From Pseudophaeobacter arcticus DSM 23566 (lineage in GTDB: Bacteria > Pseudomonadota > Alphaproteobacteria > Rhodobacterales > Rhodobacteraceae), in assembly GCF_000473205.1 (NCBI RefSeq), contig NZ_KI421507.1, forward strand, positions 1,903,945-1,967,944: a stretch of 64,000 nt of DNA, in the 5' to 3' direction. The notes beneath the pieces were generated by a model. It was given only the letters and a program-made list of their open reading frames with translations, was not told the DNA's origin and searched no databases. Made by a program: the position numbers and the translations under genes. The stretch's first letter is position 1. Each line of letters begins with the position of its first letter. This document shows, one piece after another, positions 17,103 through 25,405 of the stretch.

Positions 17103-18380
17103 TCAGACCATTCGGGCGCGTGGCAGGCGATTTTGGCGCGCCGGATCCAGAATTAACTGATGAATAGCCCAGACCAGCGCATCAACCCGGTCCGGCGAGC
17201 CCTGCCCCTGAAACCCCTGCGCAGCCATTTGGCACATTTGCTCTTCCAGCTCTGCCAGACCTGGCAGATGATGCACCCGGCGCTGCTCATAAAGAGCGGC
17301 AACGGGCTCAGCGCGCACCACCTTCCCCCGGCTGGCATGAACCGCCTGAAAACCGATCAGCGGATCAATCTGCCGCAGCAGGCTTTCAACCAGCGCGCCC
17401 CCCTGGTTGACCTCCGCCACCACCCGGTCAGCGCCGAACTCCTGATGGGCGGCAATCACCGCCTTGGCCCAGGTCAAGGGCCCCACCCCCTGAACGGTCC
17501 GATCCGCCAATACATAGGCCTGCCAGTTTTGCACCGGCCCCTGCAGGCAGGCTCCGGCCACAAGGATCCCGCAGGCATCCGAGGCCTTTCCCGCGCTCAC
17601 AGCCGGATCCACCGCCACCACGATGCGATCCAACACCGGCGCCGCAGCCACCTGCAGCTCGGCCAATTGCGCAGCCCGCCAGATGGCGCCCTCGACATCG
17701 CTCAGCAGCACGCCGTCAAGTTCCTGCCGCCCCAGACGCGAGCCCGCATAACGGGCGCGCACCTCGGTCAGGAAGGAGGGCGCAAGATTGGCGCGGTTGG
17801 CCTCTGTGGCGGCGTGGCTTTGCACCGTAGAGGGCGTTTGCAGGAGCTGACGCAGCACCGCCACATTGCGCGGTGTAGTGGTCACACAGACCCGTGGGTC
17901 CTCTCCCAGCCGCAGGGAGAACTGCAACATGTCCCAGGCCTCGCGCGCGCGGCGCCATTTGGCCAGCTCATCCGCCCAGGCAGTATCAAACTGCGGCCCC
18001 CGCAGCGCCTCTGGGTCGTGGGCCGAAAAGGCCTGCGCCATGGCGCCATTGGCCCAGATCAGCTTGCGTTCACCTGATTTCCACTGCGGCCTGCGATCCG
18101 GGGGGGAGCAGGCCAGAATGCCGCTGTCGCCCTGGATCATCACATCGCGGACCTGATCATAGGTCTCGCCAATCAACGCCAGGCGGCGGGCGCGACCGGG
18201 GGCCAGGGGCGTGGCACCTTCGACCTGGCTGCGAATCCATTCCGCCCCGGCGCGGGTCTTACCGGCGCCGCGCCCTCCCAGAATTACCCAGGTCCGCCAG
18301 TCCCCTGGGGGCGGCAGCTGATGTGCATGGGCCCAGACCTCAAACAGATAGGGCAAGGAAAGCGTCGCATTGTCACTCAT
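17103..18380 (-). CDS. terL: GTA terminase large subunit (g2)
   Basis: A 425-residue ATPase/nuclease that packages host DNA into GTA heads. The Walker A motif is GGRGAGKT, the Walker B-like acidic stretch lies around QFDTAWADELAKW, and the C-terminal RNase H-like nuclease holds VAVDPAVSAG and DRVVAEVNQGG. The chosen start, MSDNATLSLPYL at 18380, overlaps the g1 gene by eight bases. The frame continues upstream to 18560, inside g1, and is less likely to be used. Confidence 0.94.
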   Translation of the reverse strand: MSDNATLSLPYLFEVWAHAHQLPPPGDWRTWVILGGRGAGKTRAGAEWIRSQVEGATPLAPGRARRLALIGETYDQVRDVMIQGDSGILACSPPDRRPQWKSGERKLIWANGAMAQAFSAHDPEALRGPQFDTAWADELAKWRRAREAWDMLQFSLRLGEDPRVCVTTTPRNVAVLRQLLQTPSTVQSHAATEANRANLAPSFLTEVRARYAGSRLGRQELDGVLLSDVEGAIWRAAQLAELQVAAAPVLDRIVVAVDPAVSAGKASDACGILVAGACLQGPVQNWQAYVLADRTVQGVGPLTWAKAVIAAHQEFGADRVVAEVNQGGALVESLLRQIDPLIGFQAVHASRGKVVRAEPVAALYEQRRVHHLPGLAELEEQMCQMAAQGFQGQGSPDRVDALVWAIHQLILDPARQNRLPRARMV

Positions 18381-18717
18381 CGCCTCGGTCAGGGTTTTCT
18401 GCAGCAAAGGCGCGGCGCAGGCGATCCAGGCGGCTGCTGATTTCAGCCCGGGCTGCGGCAAGATCAAGCCCCTGTTGATCACAGGTCTCTTGGGGGTTTT
18501 GCTCGACAAGGGTCTTCTCCACTTTCTGGCAATCTCTGATAAGCCCCTCAAGTTTTGCAATCCGGGGAAGCGCGGCGTTCAAGGCCTCCTCCCCGCAAGC
18601 GGCAAGGCGCTCCTGGAGGTCTTCGGCCTCCTGGCGCAGGCGCAGGATCGAGCGCTGCAGCGACTGAAACAGATCCTGCGTGGTTTGAGTATTGGGGGAT
18701 GGCTCTGTCTGTGACAT
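18373..18717 (-). CDS. GTA small terminase subunit (g1)
   Basis: A 114-residue, highly helical protein (QSLQRSILRLRQEAEDLQERL; CQKVEKTLVEQNPQ) at the head of the cluster, where R. capsulatus-type GTAs encode the small terminase that feeds DNA to the large subunit. Primary sequence conservation is low in this gene, so the call rests on position, size and coiled-coil character. It overlaps the large terminase gene by eight bases. Confidence 0.75.
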   Translation of the reverse strand: MSQTEPSPNTQTTQDLFQSLQRSILRLRQEAEDLQERLAACGEEALNAALPRIAKLEGLIRDCQKVEKTLVEQNPQETCDQQGLDLAAARAEISSRLDRLRRAFAAENPDRGDE

Positions 18718-18990
18718 CTGGGCGTGGGCCTTTCATCCAAAGGGCCCCCGACACGACAAAAGACTGAGAGGATCAAACGCTGGCGCCCCAGAACCTGGCG
18801 CGGCGGGCAAGAAAGTGATCTTCGTTCTTTTTCCAGCTGCGGGGCAAATTAGGCGAGATCCTGGGTGAAAGTCAAATGAGACAGGGTTGCCAAGCGTCCG
18901 AGAGTAAAAGGAAATCTTAACAGACCGGGAGTGGTCCTGCCGGAGCCACCGGCCCAAACCACCGGCTTGCGCCACCAGCCTAGTCCACTG

Positions 18991-19014
18991 CCTGTGCTCT
19001 GACCTGTGCTCTGG
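18991..19014. repeat. 12-bp tandem duplication
   Basis: CCTGTGCTCTGA (18991-19002) and CCTGTGCTCTGG (19003-19014), one mismatch. Confidence 0.7.
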
Positions 19015-19019
19015 CGCAG

Positions 19020-19061
19020 GCCAAAGAAAACCCGCCCCCATCAGATGATGAGGACGGGGGC
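19020..19061 (-). terminator. Terminator of the fabF-mltG operon
   Basis: On the minus strand GCCCCC (19061-19056) pairs with GGGGGC (19039-19034), followed by CGGGTTTTCTTT. It starts 34 bases past the mltG stop and isolates the GTA cluster from upstream transcription. Confidence 0.75.
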
Positions 19062-19094
19062 AAAGATCATCGTGACCTTAAAAGAGCAGTTTAA

Positions 19095-20249
19095 TCAGTT
19101 ATTGTTCCGCTGCGCTTCGATCTCGCGCCATTTTGCAACGTTGCTATTGTGCTGTTGCAGCGTCTCCGCAAAGGCATGACCGCCGCTGCCATCCGCTACA
19201 AAGAACAGAAAATCGGTCGGCTCCGGGTTCACCGCCGCCAAGAGACTCGCCCGGCCAGGGTTGGCGATAGGCGTTGGGGGCAACCCTTCGATCACGTAGG
19301 TGTTCCACGGTGTAACCTTGCGCAATTCGCTTTGACGCAGGCCCCGACCCAGCACGCCTTCGCCTTTGGTGACGCCATAGATCACGGTGGGATCCGTTTG
19401 CAGGCGCATGCCCCGGTTCAGACGATTGGTAAAGACACTGGCCACCTGGCCACGCTCTTCTGCGACGCCGGTTTCTTTTTCGATGATCGAGGCAAGGATC
19501 AGCATTTCTTCGGGCGATTGCACCGCCGCGTCCTCGCTGCGGTTTTCCCAGGCTGCCGCAATCAGCAACTCCTGGCGCTCCTGCATCTGCGCCAGGATCT
19601 CGTCACGGGGCTGCCCTTTGACAATTTCATAGCTGTCAGGCGCCAACATGCCTTCTGCCGGGCGTTCTCCGGGATCACCGCTGAGAATGTCGATGTTTTG
19701 CAGGGCATTCACTACCTGCCAACTGGTCACACCCTCGGCCAATGCAACCCGGAAACGGGTATCCGAGGCAGATTTCAACTGGGTGAAGATCGCAGGCACA
19801 TCGTCAACGCCGAGCTCAAAATCAGCCCGTTCGACAAATTTACCAGAGGCCGGGTCCAGCTCACGCACCTCGGCCCGCACCCGTGTCACCCCAACGCGGT
19901 AAACCACCTCGGTGCCGCAGGTGCTGGCGCCGCCCTGGGTGATCTGATCCAGAATGCTCTGCATCGTGCTGCCAGGACGGACAAGAAAGCTCCCCGCTTT
20001 GAGCTGGCGCGACTTTTCAGTGTATTTGGCGCTGAGCCGGAACAACATGCCGGAGCTAACCGCCCCCTGCTTTTCAAGCTCTGCGCTCACCCGGGTCATG
20101 TTTGACCCAGGGCGCACCTGCAGACAGATCGCTGTCTCCAACGGCCCCTCAGCGGTATACTGTGACTTGCCCCAAAGGATGACGCCGCCCAAAAGGAACA
20201 GCACCACCACCAGAACCGTCAGCATATTCGAAGCCAGGCTGCGCCACAT
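19095..20249 (-). CDS. mltG: Endolytic murein transglycosylase MltG
   Basis: Inner-membrane enzyme that cleaves nascent peptidoglycan and ends glycan chains. One N-terminal membrane segment (residues 9-27, MLTVLVVVLFLLGGVILWG), a LysM-like region, then the YceG catalytic domain with the glutamate in LASIIEKETG, QTDPTVIYG and the LPPTPIANPG motif. At 384 residues it has the usual length. It begins directly after fabF (no spacer), the common fabF-mltG pairing in alphaproteobacteria. Confidence 0.96.
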   Translation of the reverse strand: MWRSLASNMLTVLVVVLFLLGGVILWGKSQYTAEGPLETAICLQVRPGSNMTRVSAELEKQGAVSSGMLFRLSAKYTEKSRQLKAGSFLVRPGSTMQSILDQITQGGASTCGTEVVYRVGVTRVRAEVRELDPASGKFVERADFELGVDDVPAIFTQLKSASDTRFRVALAEGVTSWQVVNALQNIDILSGDPGERPAEGMLAPDSYEIVKGQPRDEILAQMQERQELLIAAAWENRSEDAAVQSPEEMLILASIIEKETGVAEERGQVASVFTNRLNRGMRLQTDPTVIYGVTKGEGVLGRGLRQSELRKVTPWNTYVIEGLPPTPIANPGRASLLAAVNPEPTDFLFFVADGSGGHAFAETLQQHNSNVAKWREIEAQRNNN

Positions 20250-21515
20250 TTATTTAGGCTTCCCAAAGACAACCGAGGCATTGGTCCCGCCAAAGCCAAA
20301 GGAATTGGACAGGGCCACGTCAATCTTGCGCTCACGCTTGGCATTTGGGGCCAGATCAATAGGTGTTTCAACCGCCTGATTGTCCAGGTTGATCGTTGGC
20401 GGAGCAACCTGATCGCGAATCGCCAGGATCGAGAAGATCGCCTCAATCGCGCCAGCAGCGCCCAAAAGATGGCCGGTTGCTGATTTGGTCGACGACATGG
20501 TGACCGCAGCCGCATGATCCCCCAGCATCCGCTCAACCGCGCCCAGTTCAATTGTGTCGGCCATGGTCGAGGTGCCATGGGCGTTGATGTAGTCTACATC
20601 TTTGGGCTCAAGCCCTGCATTTTTCAGCGCTGCGCGCATCGACCGCTCGCCGCCTTCGCCGGTCTCGGAGGGGGCGGTGATATGATAGGCATCGCCCGAC
20701 AGGCCATAGCCCAGAACTTCGGCATAGATTTTGGCGCCACGGGCCACGGCATGGTCGTAGTCTTCCAGCACCACAACTCCGGCACCTTCGCCCATGACAA
20801 ACCCGTCACGATCAGCGTCATAGGGGCGGGACGCCGATTTGGGATCATCTGCCCATTTGGTCGACAAGGCCTTGCAGGCATTAAAGCCGGCAATGCCAAT
20901 TTCGCAGATCGCCGCTTCGGCGCCACCAGCAATCATCACATCGGCATCGCCGGATTTGATCAACCGGGCCGCATCGCCAATGGCGTGGGCCCCTGTTGAG
21001 CAAGCCGTCACCACCGAGTGGTTGGGGCCTTTGAACCCAAAGCGGATTGAGACCTGACCAGAGATCAGGTTGATCAGCGCACCGGGAATAAAGAAGGGAG
21101 AGACCCGGCGCGGGCCCTTTTCCTTGATCATCACTGCGGTGTTGGCGATGGAACTCAACCCGCCGATGCCAGAGCCGATCATGACGCCTGTGCGCTCCTG
21201 GCTTTCGGTATCTTCCGGGGTCCAGTCAGCATCCCGCACAGCCATTTCAGCGGCGGCGATACCATAAAGGATAAAGTCATCGATCTTTTTCTGATCTTTC
21301 TTGATCACCCAGTCATCCGGATTGAAAGAGCCGTCTGTGCCGTCACCACGCGTGACTTCGCAAGCATAGGTGGTTGCAACACCACTGGCCTCTGCGTCAA
21401 ACAGGGTGATCGGTCCGGCGCCAGATTGACCGTCCAGCAGGCGCGACCAGGTCTCTTCGACCCCGGTTGCCAAAGGTGTCACCAATCCCAGTCCGGTTAC
21501 AACGACTCGACGCAT
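20250..21515 (-). CDS. fabF: 3-oxoacyl-ACP synthase II
   Basis: Condensing enzyme of fatty acid elongation; joins acyl groups to malonyl-ACP. The thiolase-fold catalytic triad is visible: Cys in TACSTGAH, His in NAHGTSTMADTIE and His in SATGHLLGAAGA. GSGIGGLSSI and the C-terminal NSFGFGGTNASVVF are also typical. 421 residues, family-typical. It is separated from acpP by the HisA-like gene, and mltG follows immediately. Confidence 0.97.
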   Translation of the reverse strand: MRRVVVTGLGLVTPLATGVEETWSRLLDGQSGAGPITLFDAEASGVATTYACEVTRGDGTDGSFNPDDWVIKKDQKKIDDFILYGIAAAEMAVRDADWTPEDTESQERTGVMIGSGIGGLSSIANTAVMIKEKGPRRVSPFFIPGALINLISGQVSIRFGFKGPNHSVVTACSTGAHAIGDAARLIKSGDADVMIAGGAEAAICEIGIAGFNACKALSTKWADDPKSASRPYDADRDGFVMGEGAGVVVLEDYDHAVARGAKIYAEVLGYGLSGDAYHITAPSETGEGGERSMRAALKNAGLEPKDVDYINAHGTSTMADTIELGAVERMLGDHAAAVTMSSTKSATGHLLGAAGAIEAIFSILAIRDQVAPPTINLDNQAVETPIDLAPNAKRERKIDVALSNSFGFGGTNASVVFGKPK

Positions 21516-21727
21516 TCCTTGCTCTCCTCTGCCTCGGCAATTCGCAACCAGATAGCTTGGATTGCCCTAGGGGTGCAAGTGCGCCAATAGAACGTATCGG
21601 CGCAGAATGGCAAATAACAGAGCCCAAGCCAAGCCAATCAGCGCATCGGCACTGCGGCAAACCGGCTCTGCCAAGCGCCCAGCCAGAGAGCCAGGCCAAA
21701 GGATCCGGCCAGCCCTCTGGCGAAAGC

Positions 21728-21760
21728 AAAAAGCGGAACGGCCATGTTTGACCGCCCCGC
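21728..21760 (-). terminator. Terminator of the HisA-like gene
   Basis: On the minus strand GCGGGGCGG pairs with CCGTTCCGC (two G-U pairs in RNA), followed by TTTTTGC. It lies about 40 bases past the stop codon. Confidence 0.75.
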
Positions 21761-21799
21761 CTATTACCTGGTGCAAGCCCTGCAGTCGCAGGTGATTCA

Positions 21800-22543
21800 T
21801 TAAATGAATTCAGCAACTTCTTCAGGGTGCGGCTGGGCCGCCTCCAGGGCCTCCTCCAGGGTGAGCGTCTTGCGAAACAGCGCCCGCCCAACCAAAGCCC
21901 CGGCAATATTGGACAGGTACTTCAACCGCGACAGATCATCGACACAGCGCACGACGCCACTGGCGATCACCGGTGACTGAGCCTTGGCGGCCAGCCCGGA
22001 AATCAGCCCCAATTGCCCGTCCAGGTCGGACATATCACTGTCGATATCGGTGACAATAATGCCTGCAAAGGGGGCAGCCCCAAAGGCGGCGATATAGCTT
22101 TCAGGTTCAAATGCACCAGCTTGGCGCCACCCTTCAGTCATAACCTGCCCCTGCCAGACATCCACCGCCAGAACGATCTGATCGGGATACTGTTTCGCCA
22201 TCTCGCAAACCAAAGTGGGATCAAGCGCGGCCAGGGTGCCAACAACGATACGTCCTGCGCCCTGTTCGATCCAGCTCTCGATACTGTCCCGGCTGCGCAT
22301 ACCGCCGCCCAATTGTACCGGAATACCAGCGCTGCGAATGATCTCAGCCACCAGTTCTTTGTTGCTGTCATCGCCCTGAATGGCGTTGAAATCAGTCAGG
22401 TGCATCCACTGGGCACCTGCTGCGGCAAATTCCTTTGCCTTTTCAACAGGATCCACATGCCAGACCATCGGCTCCTCCAGCCGACCCTTTTCCAGAGTGA
22501 CGCAGCGCCCGTCTAGCAATTCGATTGTCGGAAAAATCATCAT
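21800..22543 (-). CDS. HisA-like (beta/alpha)8-barrel isomerase, divergent paralogue
   Basis: A 247-residue protein of the HisA/HisF family, which isomerises ProFAR in histidine synthesis. Both phosphate-binding motifs are present (GGGMRSRDSIESW...VVGTLA and ASGVVRCVDDLSRL). At the first catalytic position it has Glu (PTIEL, E8) where HisA has Asp (PAIDL or PALDL). The second catalytic Asp (LAVDVWQG, D128) is kept. No other his gene is nearby; it sits in a fatty-acid gene region. It may be a specialised paralogue rather than the main HisA. Start M1 or M2 (22543/22540) is unresolved. Confidence 0.8.
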   Translation of the reverse strand: MMIFPTIELLDGRCVTLEKGRLEEPMVWHVDPVEKAKEFAAAGAQWMHLTDFNAIQGDDSNKELVAEIIRSAGIPVQLGGGMRSRDSIESWIEQGAGRIVVGTLAALDPTLVCEMAKQYPDQIVLAVDVWQGQVMTEGWRQAGAFEPESYIAAFGAAPFAGIIVTDIDSDMSDLDGQLGLISGLAAKAQSPVIASGVVRCVDDLSRLKYLSNIAGALVGRALFRKTLTLEEALEAAQPHPEEVAEFI

Positions 22544-22640
22544 CTCCGAAGCCCTCCTAGTTGGTCATCTTTACACGCTACCACAAAAACGGGCGACGCA
22601 GGAGAACCATCGTCCAGAAGAACAAAAGGCGTGAGACGCA

Positions 22641-22670
22641 AAACGGCGCTTCCACGATGGAAAGCGCCGT
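22641..22670 (-). terminator. Terminator of acpP
   Basis: Long stem ACGGCGCT-TCCA / TGGA-A-AGCGCCGT (22643-22670) with a single bulge; on the minus strand it is followed by TTTTGC. It is 30 bases past the acpP stop. Confidence 0.8.
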
Positions 22671-22699
22671 CAAGGCAATCACAATGATGTAATTACGAC

Positions 22700-22933
22700 T
22701 TAGGAAGCTTCGGTGATGAACTTCACTGCGTCGCCAAATGTCTGGATGGTTTCGGCCGCATCATCAGGGATCTCGATGCCGAATTCTTCTTCAAAGGCCA
22801 TGACCAGCTCAACAGTGTCGAGGCTGTCTGCACCCAAATCGTCGATGAAGGACGCGTTTTCGGTCACTTTTTCTTCTTCAACACCCAGGTGCTCTACAAC
22901 GATCTTTTTTACGCGGTCTGCGACGTCGCTCAT
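22700..22933 (-). CDS. acpP: Acyl carrier protein
   Basis: A 77-residue acidic carrier of growing acyl chains. The phosphopantetheine attachment serine is S37 in [12 protein letters not shown]. It stands alone between a 409-base upstream region and its own terminator, consistent with strong independent expression. Neighbouring fabG, fabD and fabF act on it. Confidence 0.98.
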   Translation of the reverse strand: MSDVADRVKKIVVEHLGVEEEKVTENASFIDDLGADSLDTVELVMAFEEEFGIEIPDDAAETIQTFGDAVKFITEAS

Positions 22934-23342
22934 GTCATTTCCTCGTTCTTCAGGGCAGATTGCCCGGTTTTGCCCGTACCCGCTTGGGGTGGCATTGTTT
23001 TGCCCGATGCGGGCGGTTCTGCTCTCAAAAACGAGAGCTACCCGATCGCTTTCCCTTGCGAGGAAAACGTCAGGACGAATATGGGCCGCCTATAGCACAG
23101 ACCAGCGCAGAGGCAAATGCTTTCGCTGCATCTGCGGTTCTTGTCTATGCCCTGCCATGACTGCCCCAGTCGAGCAGATGGCGCCGCCCAGCCCCAAGGA
23201 CAAGGGGCAGCACCGAAGATTTCTAAAACCTTGTTGATATCAATATGATATTCACAAAGTTCTGGGCTATTTTGTGCTTTGAATATCTCGATTCTGCAAC
23301 GTTTTTTGCGGCAGGCCGAAGAATAAACAAAACCAAATGAGC
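22934..23342. other. Intergenic region between fabG and acpP
   Basis: No gene seen. It should hold the acpP promoter on the minus strand; an AT-rich block at 23225-23300 contains the 10-bp palindrome TTGATATCAA (23233-23242) and a TTGCAG element. A small GCTCTC/GAGAGC hairpin lies at 23021-23038. Confidence 0.5.
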
Positions 23343-24080
23343 CTACAGCATCGCCATACCGCCGTTCACATGCAGGGTGGTTCCGGTGACATAGGCGGCC
23401 TCGGGGCTGGCCAGATACAGCACCGCAGCGGCGATTTCTTTCGAATCCCCCATCCGGGCGGCGGGAATCTGCGACAGGATGGCATCTTTCTGCGCATCAT
23501 TCAGTTTGTCGGTCATGGCGGTGGCAATAAACCCAGGCGCAACCGCGTTGACCGTGATGCCGCGATTGGCGACCTCATAGGCGACGGATTTGGACATCCC
23601 GATCATCCCCGCCTTGGAGGCGGCATAGTTGCCCTGACCAGGGTTGCCAGTGGCGCCAACGATGGACGAGATGTTGATGATCCGACCCCAGCGGGCTTTC
23701 ATCATGCCGCGCAGCACCCCACGGCACAGCCGCATGGTCGAGGTAAGGTTCACATCCAACACGCTTTGCCACTCTTCATCTTTCATGCGCATAAAAAGAT
23801 TGTCTTTGGTGATCCCGGCATTGTTCACCAGAATATCAACACTGCCCATGGCAGCGACAGCCTGTTTGGGCAGGGCTTCCACCGCCTCTGCATCGCTCAG
23901 GTTGCAGATCAGCACATGGGCACGCTCGCCAAGCTCAGCTGCCAGTTCCTGCAGCGGGGCCTCGCGGGTGCCAGAAAGCGCAACGGTCGCACCCGCTGCG
24001 TGCAGGGCACGGGCGATATCGCCGCCGATCCCACCCGAAGCCCCGGTGATCAGGGCGGTTTTACCAGTCAAATCAAACAT
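23343..24080 (-). CDS. fabG: 3-oxoacyl-ACP reductase
   Basis: NADPH-dependent short-chain dehydrogenase of fatty acid elongation. Gly-rich nucleotide motif TGASGGIGGDIA near the N-terminus, NNAGITKDNLFMRM, catalytic Ser in NISSIVG and the YAASKAG Tyr/Lys motif. 245 residues from the start at 24080 (MFDLTGKTALITG); the upstream frame to 24200 reads as noise. It follows fabD by 79 bases, the usual fabD-fabG-acpP-fabF order. Confidence 0.97.
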   Translation of the reverse strand: MFDLTGKTALITGASGGIGGDIARALHAAGATVALSGTREAPLQELAAELGERAHVLICNLSDAEAVEALPKQAVAAMGSVDILVNNAGITKDNLFMRMKDEEWQSVLDVNLTSTMRLCRGVLRGMMKARWGRIINISSIVGATGNPGQGNYAASKAGMIGMSKSVAYEVANRGITVNAVAPGFIATAMTDKLNDAQKDAILSQIPAARMGDSKEIAAAVLYLASPEAAYVTGTTLHVNGGMAML

Positions 24081-24159
24081 ATCTCTTCCTCTGTTTGCAG
24101 GTGCATGACCATCAGAGCCGCGCTTGCTCCCGGTCGCACCGCTTTTGCGCGCGTAGAAT

Positions 24160-25095
24160 TCAGGCCTCTTTGACGGCTGCAACCGCCTCGGGGGTGCCAA
24201 ACTGACGGCAGGTCAGGCTGCGGTCGATCTTGCGGATCATGCCCGACAGAGCCTTGCCGGATCCAATTTCCCAGAACTCCGTGACGCCCTGCGCCGCCAT
24301 GACCTGGACGCTTTCACGCCAGCGCACCGAACCGGTAACCTGTTCAACCAAAAGCTGGCGGATTTCAGCCGGGTCGCTCACCACGTCGGCGCGCACATTG
24401 GCAATCAGCGGCACGGCGGGGGCTTTGATCTCAACCGCGGCCAGGGCCTCGGCCATGACATCTGCGGCGGGCTGCATCAGCGCACAGTGGAAAGGTGCCG
24501 AGACCGGCAGCATCACCGCCCGTTTGGCCCCACGGGCCTTGGCGATTTCTGCGGCCCGTTCAACGGCGGCCTTGTGACCGGAGACAACCACCTGGGTGGG
24601 GTCGTTGTCATTGGCAGCCTGGACCACTTCGCCCTCAGCCGCCGCTTCGGCTGCGACCTCTTTTACAGTGGCGAAATCTAGCCCCAACAGCGCAGCCATG
24701 GCGCCCACACCAACCGGCACGGCGCTTTGCATCGCTTCGCCCCGGGTGCGCAGCAGGCGCGCGGTATCTGCGATGGAAATTGCCCCGGCAGCAGCCAGCG
24801 CCGAATATTCCCCCAGCGAATGGCCGGCAACAAAACCAGCCTGGTCAATCGCAACGCCCTCGGCCTCCAGCGCACGCATCGCCGCCAAGGAGGTCGCCAT
24901 CAGGGCGGGTTGGGCGTTCTGGGTCAGGGTCAGGGTTTCGATATCGCCCTCCCAGATCAATTTGCTGAGGTGTTCCCCCAAAGCCGCGTCGACCTCATCA
25001 AAAACAGCCTTCGCGGCCGGATAAGTTTCTGCCAATGCCTGGCCCATTCCAATGGCCTGGGCGCCCTGCCCCGGAAATACAAATGCGATCGTCAT
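24160..25095 (-). CDS. fabD: Malonyl-CoA:ACP transacylase
   Basis: Loads malonyl groups on acyl carrier protein. The N-terminal FPGQGAQAIGMG oxyanion motif, the active-site serine in AGHSLGEYSAL and the catalytic His in VSAPFHCALMQPA are all visible. 311 residues, family-typical. First gene of the minus-strand fab cluster; a divergent gene starts 310 bases away. Confidence 0.97.
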   Translation of the reverse strand: MTIAFVFPGQGAQAIGMGQALAETYPAAKAVFDEVDAALGEHLSKLIWEGDIETLTLTQNAQPALMATSLAAMRALEAEGVAIDQAGFVAGHSLGEYSALAAAGAISIADTARLLRTRGEAMQSAVPVGVGAMAALLGLDFATVKEVAAEAAAEGEVVQAANDNDPTQVVVSGHKAAVERAAEIAKARGAKRAVMLPVSAPFHCALMQPAADVMAEALAAVEIKAPAVPLIANVRADVVSDPAEIRQLLVEQVTGSVRWRESVQVMAAQGVTEFWEIGSGKALSGMIRKIDRSLTCRQFGTPEAVAAVKEA

Positions 25096-25405
25096 TAAGG
25101 GTCACTTCCTTCGCTGTCGTTTTCCCCGGTTTAGACGCAGCTGACCCAACGTACAAGAGAACTGACCAAGGGTGCCCTTCTGCCCACCTGTCCAGTCCGC
25201 CAATCCAGCCCGCCTGTGCTACCCCTCTGTCCTGCCCCTTTGTCCTGCCTTGCGGATAGGGGCACGATGGCGGCTGCCAGATCGGCGCTCTGCGCCACAT
25301 GACCCTTCGCACAAACTCTGTTCGCGCACGGACAGAGCCCCCCATTGCATGCCTCTGCGTCTCGATTAGAGTGGCCAGCATCGCACCTCACAAGGAACCA
25401 CCCCC
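25096..25405. other. Divergent intergenic region fabD / cytochrome b561
   Basis: 310 bases with no gene; pyrimidine-rich on the plus strand (25180-25250), with loosely repeated TGTCCTGCC units. Promoters for both flanking genes are expected here, but no clear box was identified. Confidence 0.4.

Larger units (their letters stand above)
18718..19094. other. Intergenic region upstream of the GTA cluster
   Basis: About 375 bases without a convincing gene, expected to hold the GTA promoter on the minus strand. The 12-bp near-perfect duplication at 18991-19014 and the mltG terminator (19020-19061) are visible. An AT-richer patch around 18895-18920 (TTAAGATTTCCTTTT on the minus strand) only half matches the CtrA consensus. 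Confidence 0.5.

Noticed and set aside
4026..18717. Prophage
   Set aside because: Lacks integrase, repressor, replication genes and attachment sites, and matches the GTA gene order exactly.
18895..18920. CtrA site upstream of GTA g1
   Set aside because: Only one TTAA half is present; the second half reads TTTT.
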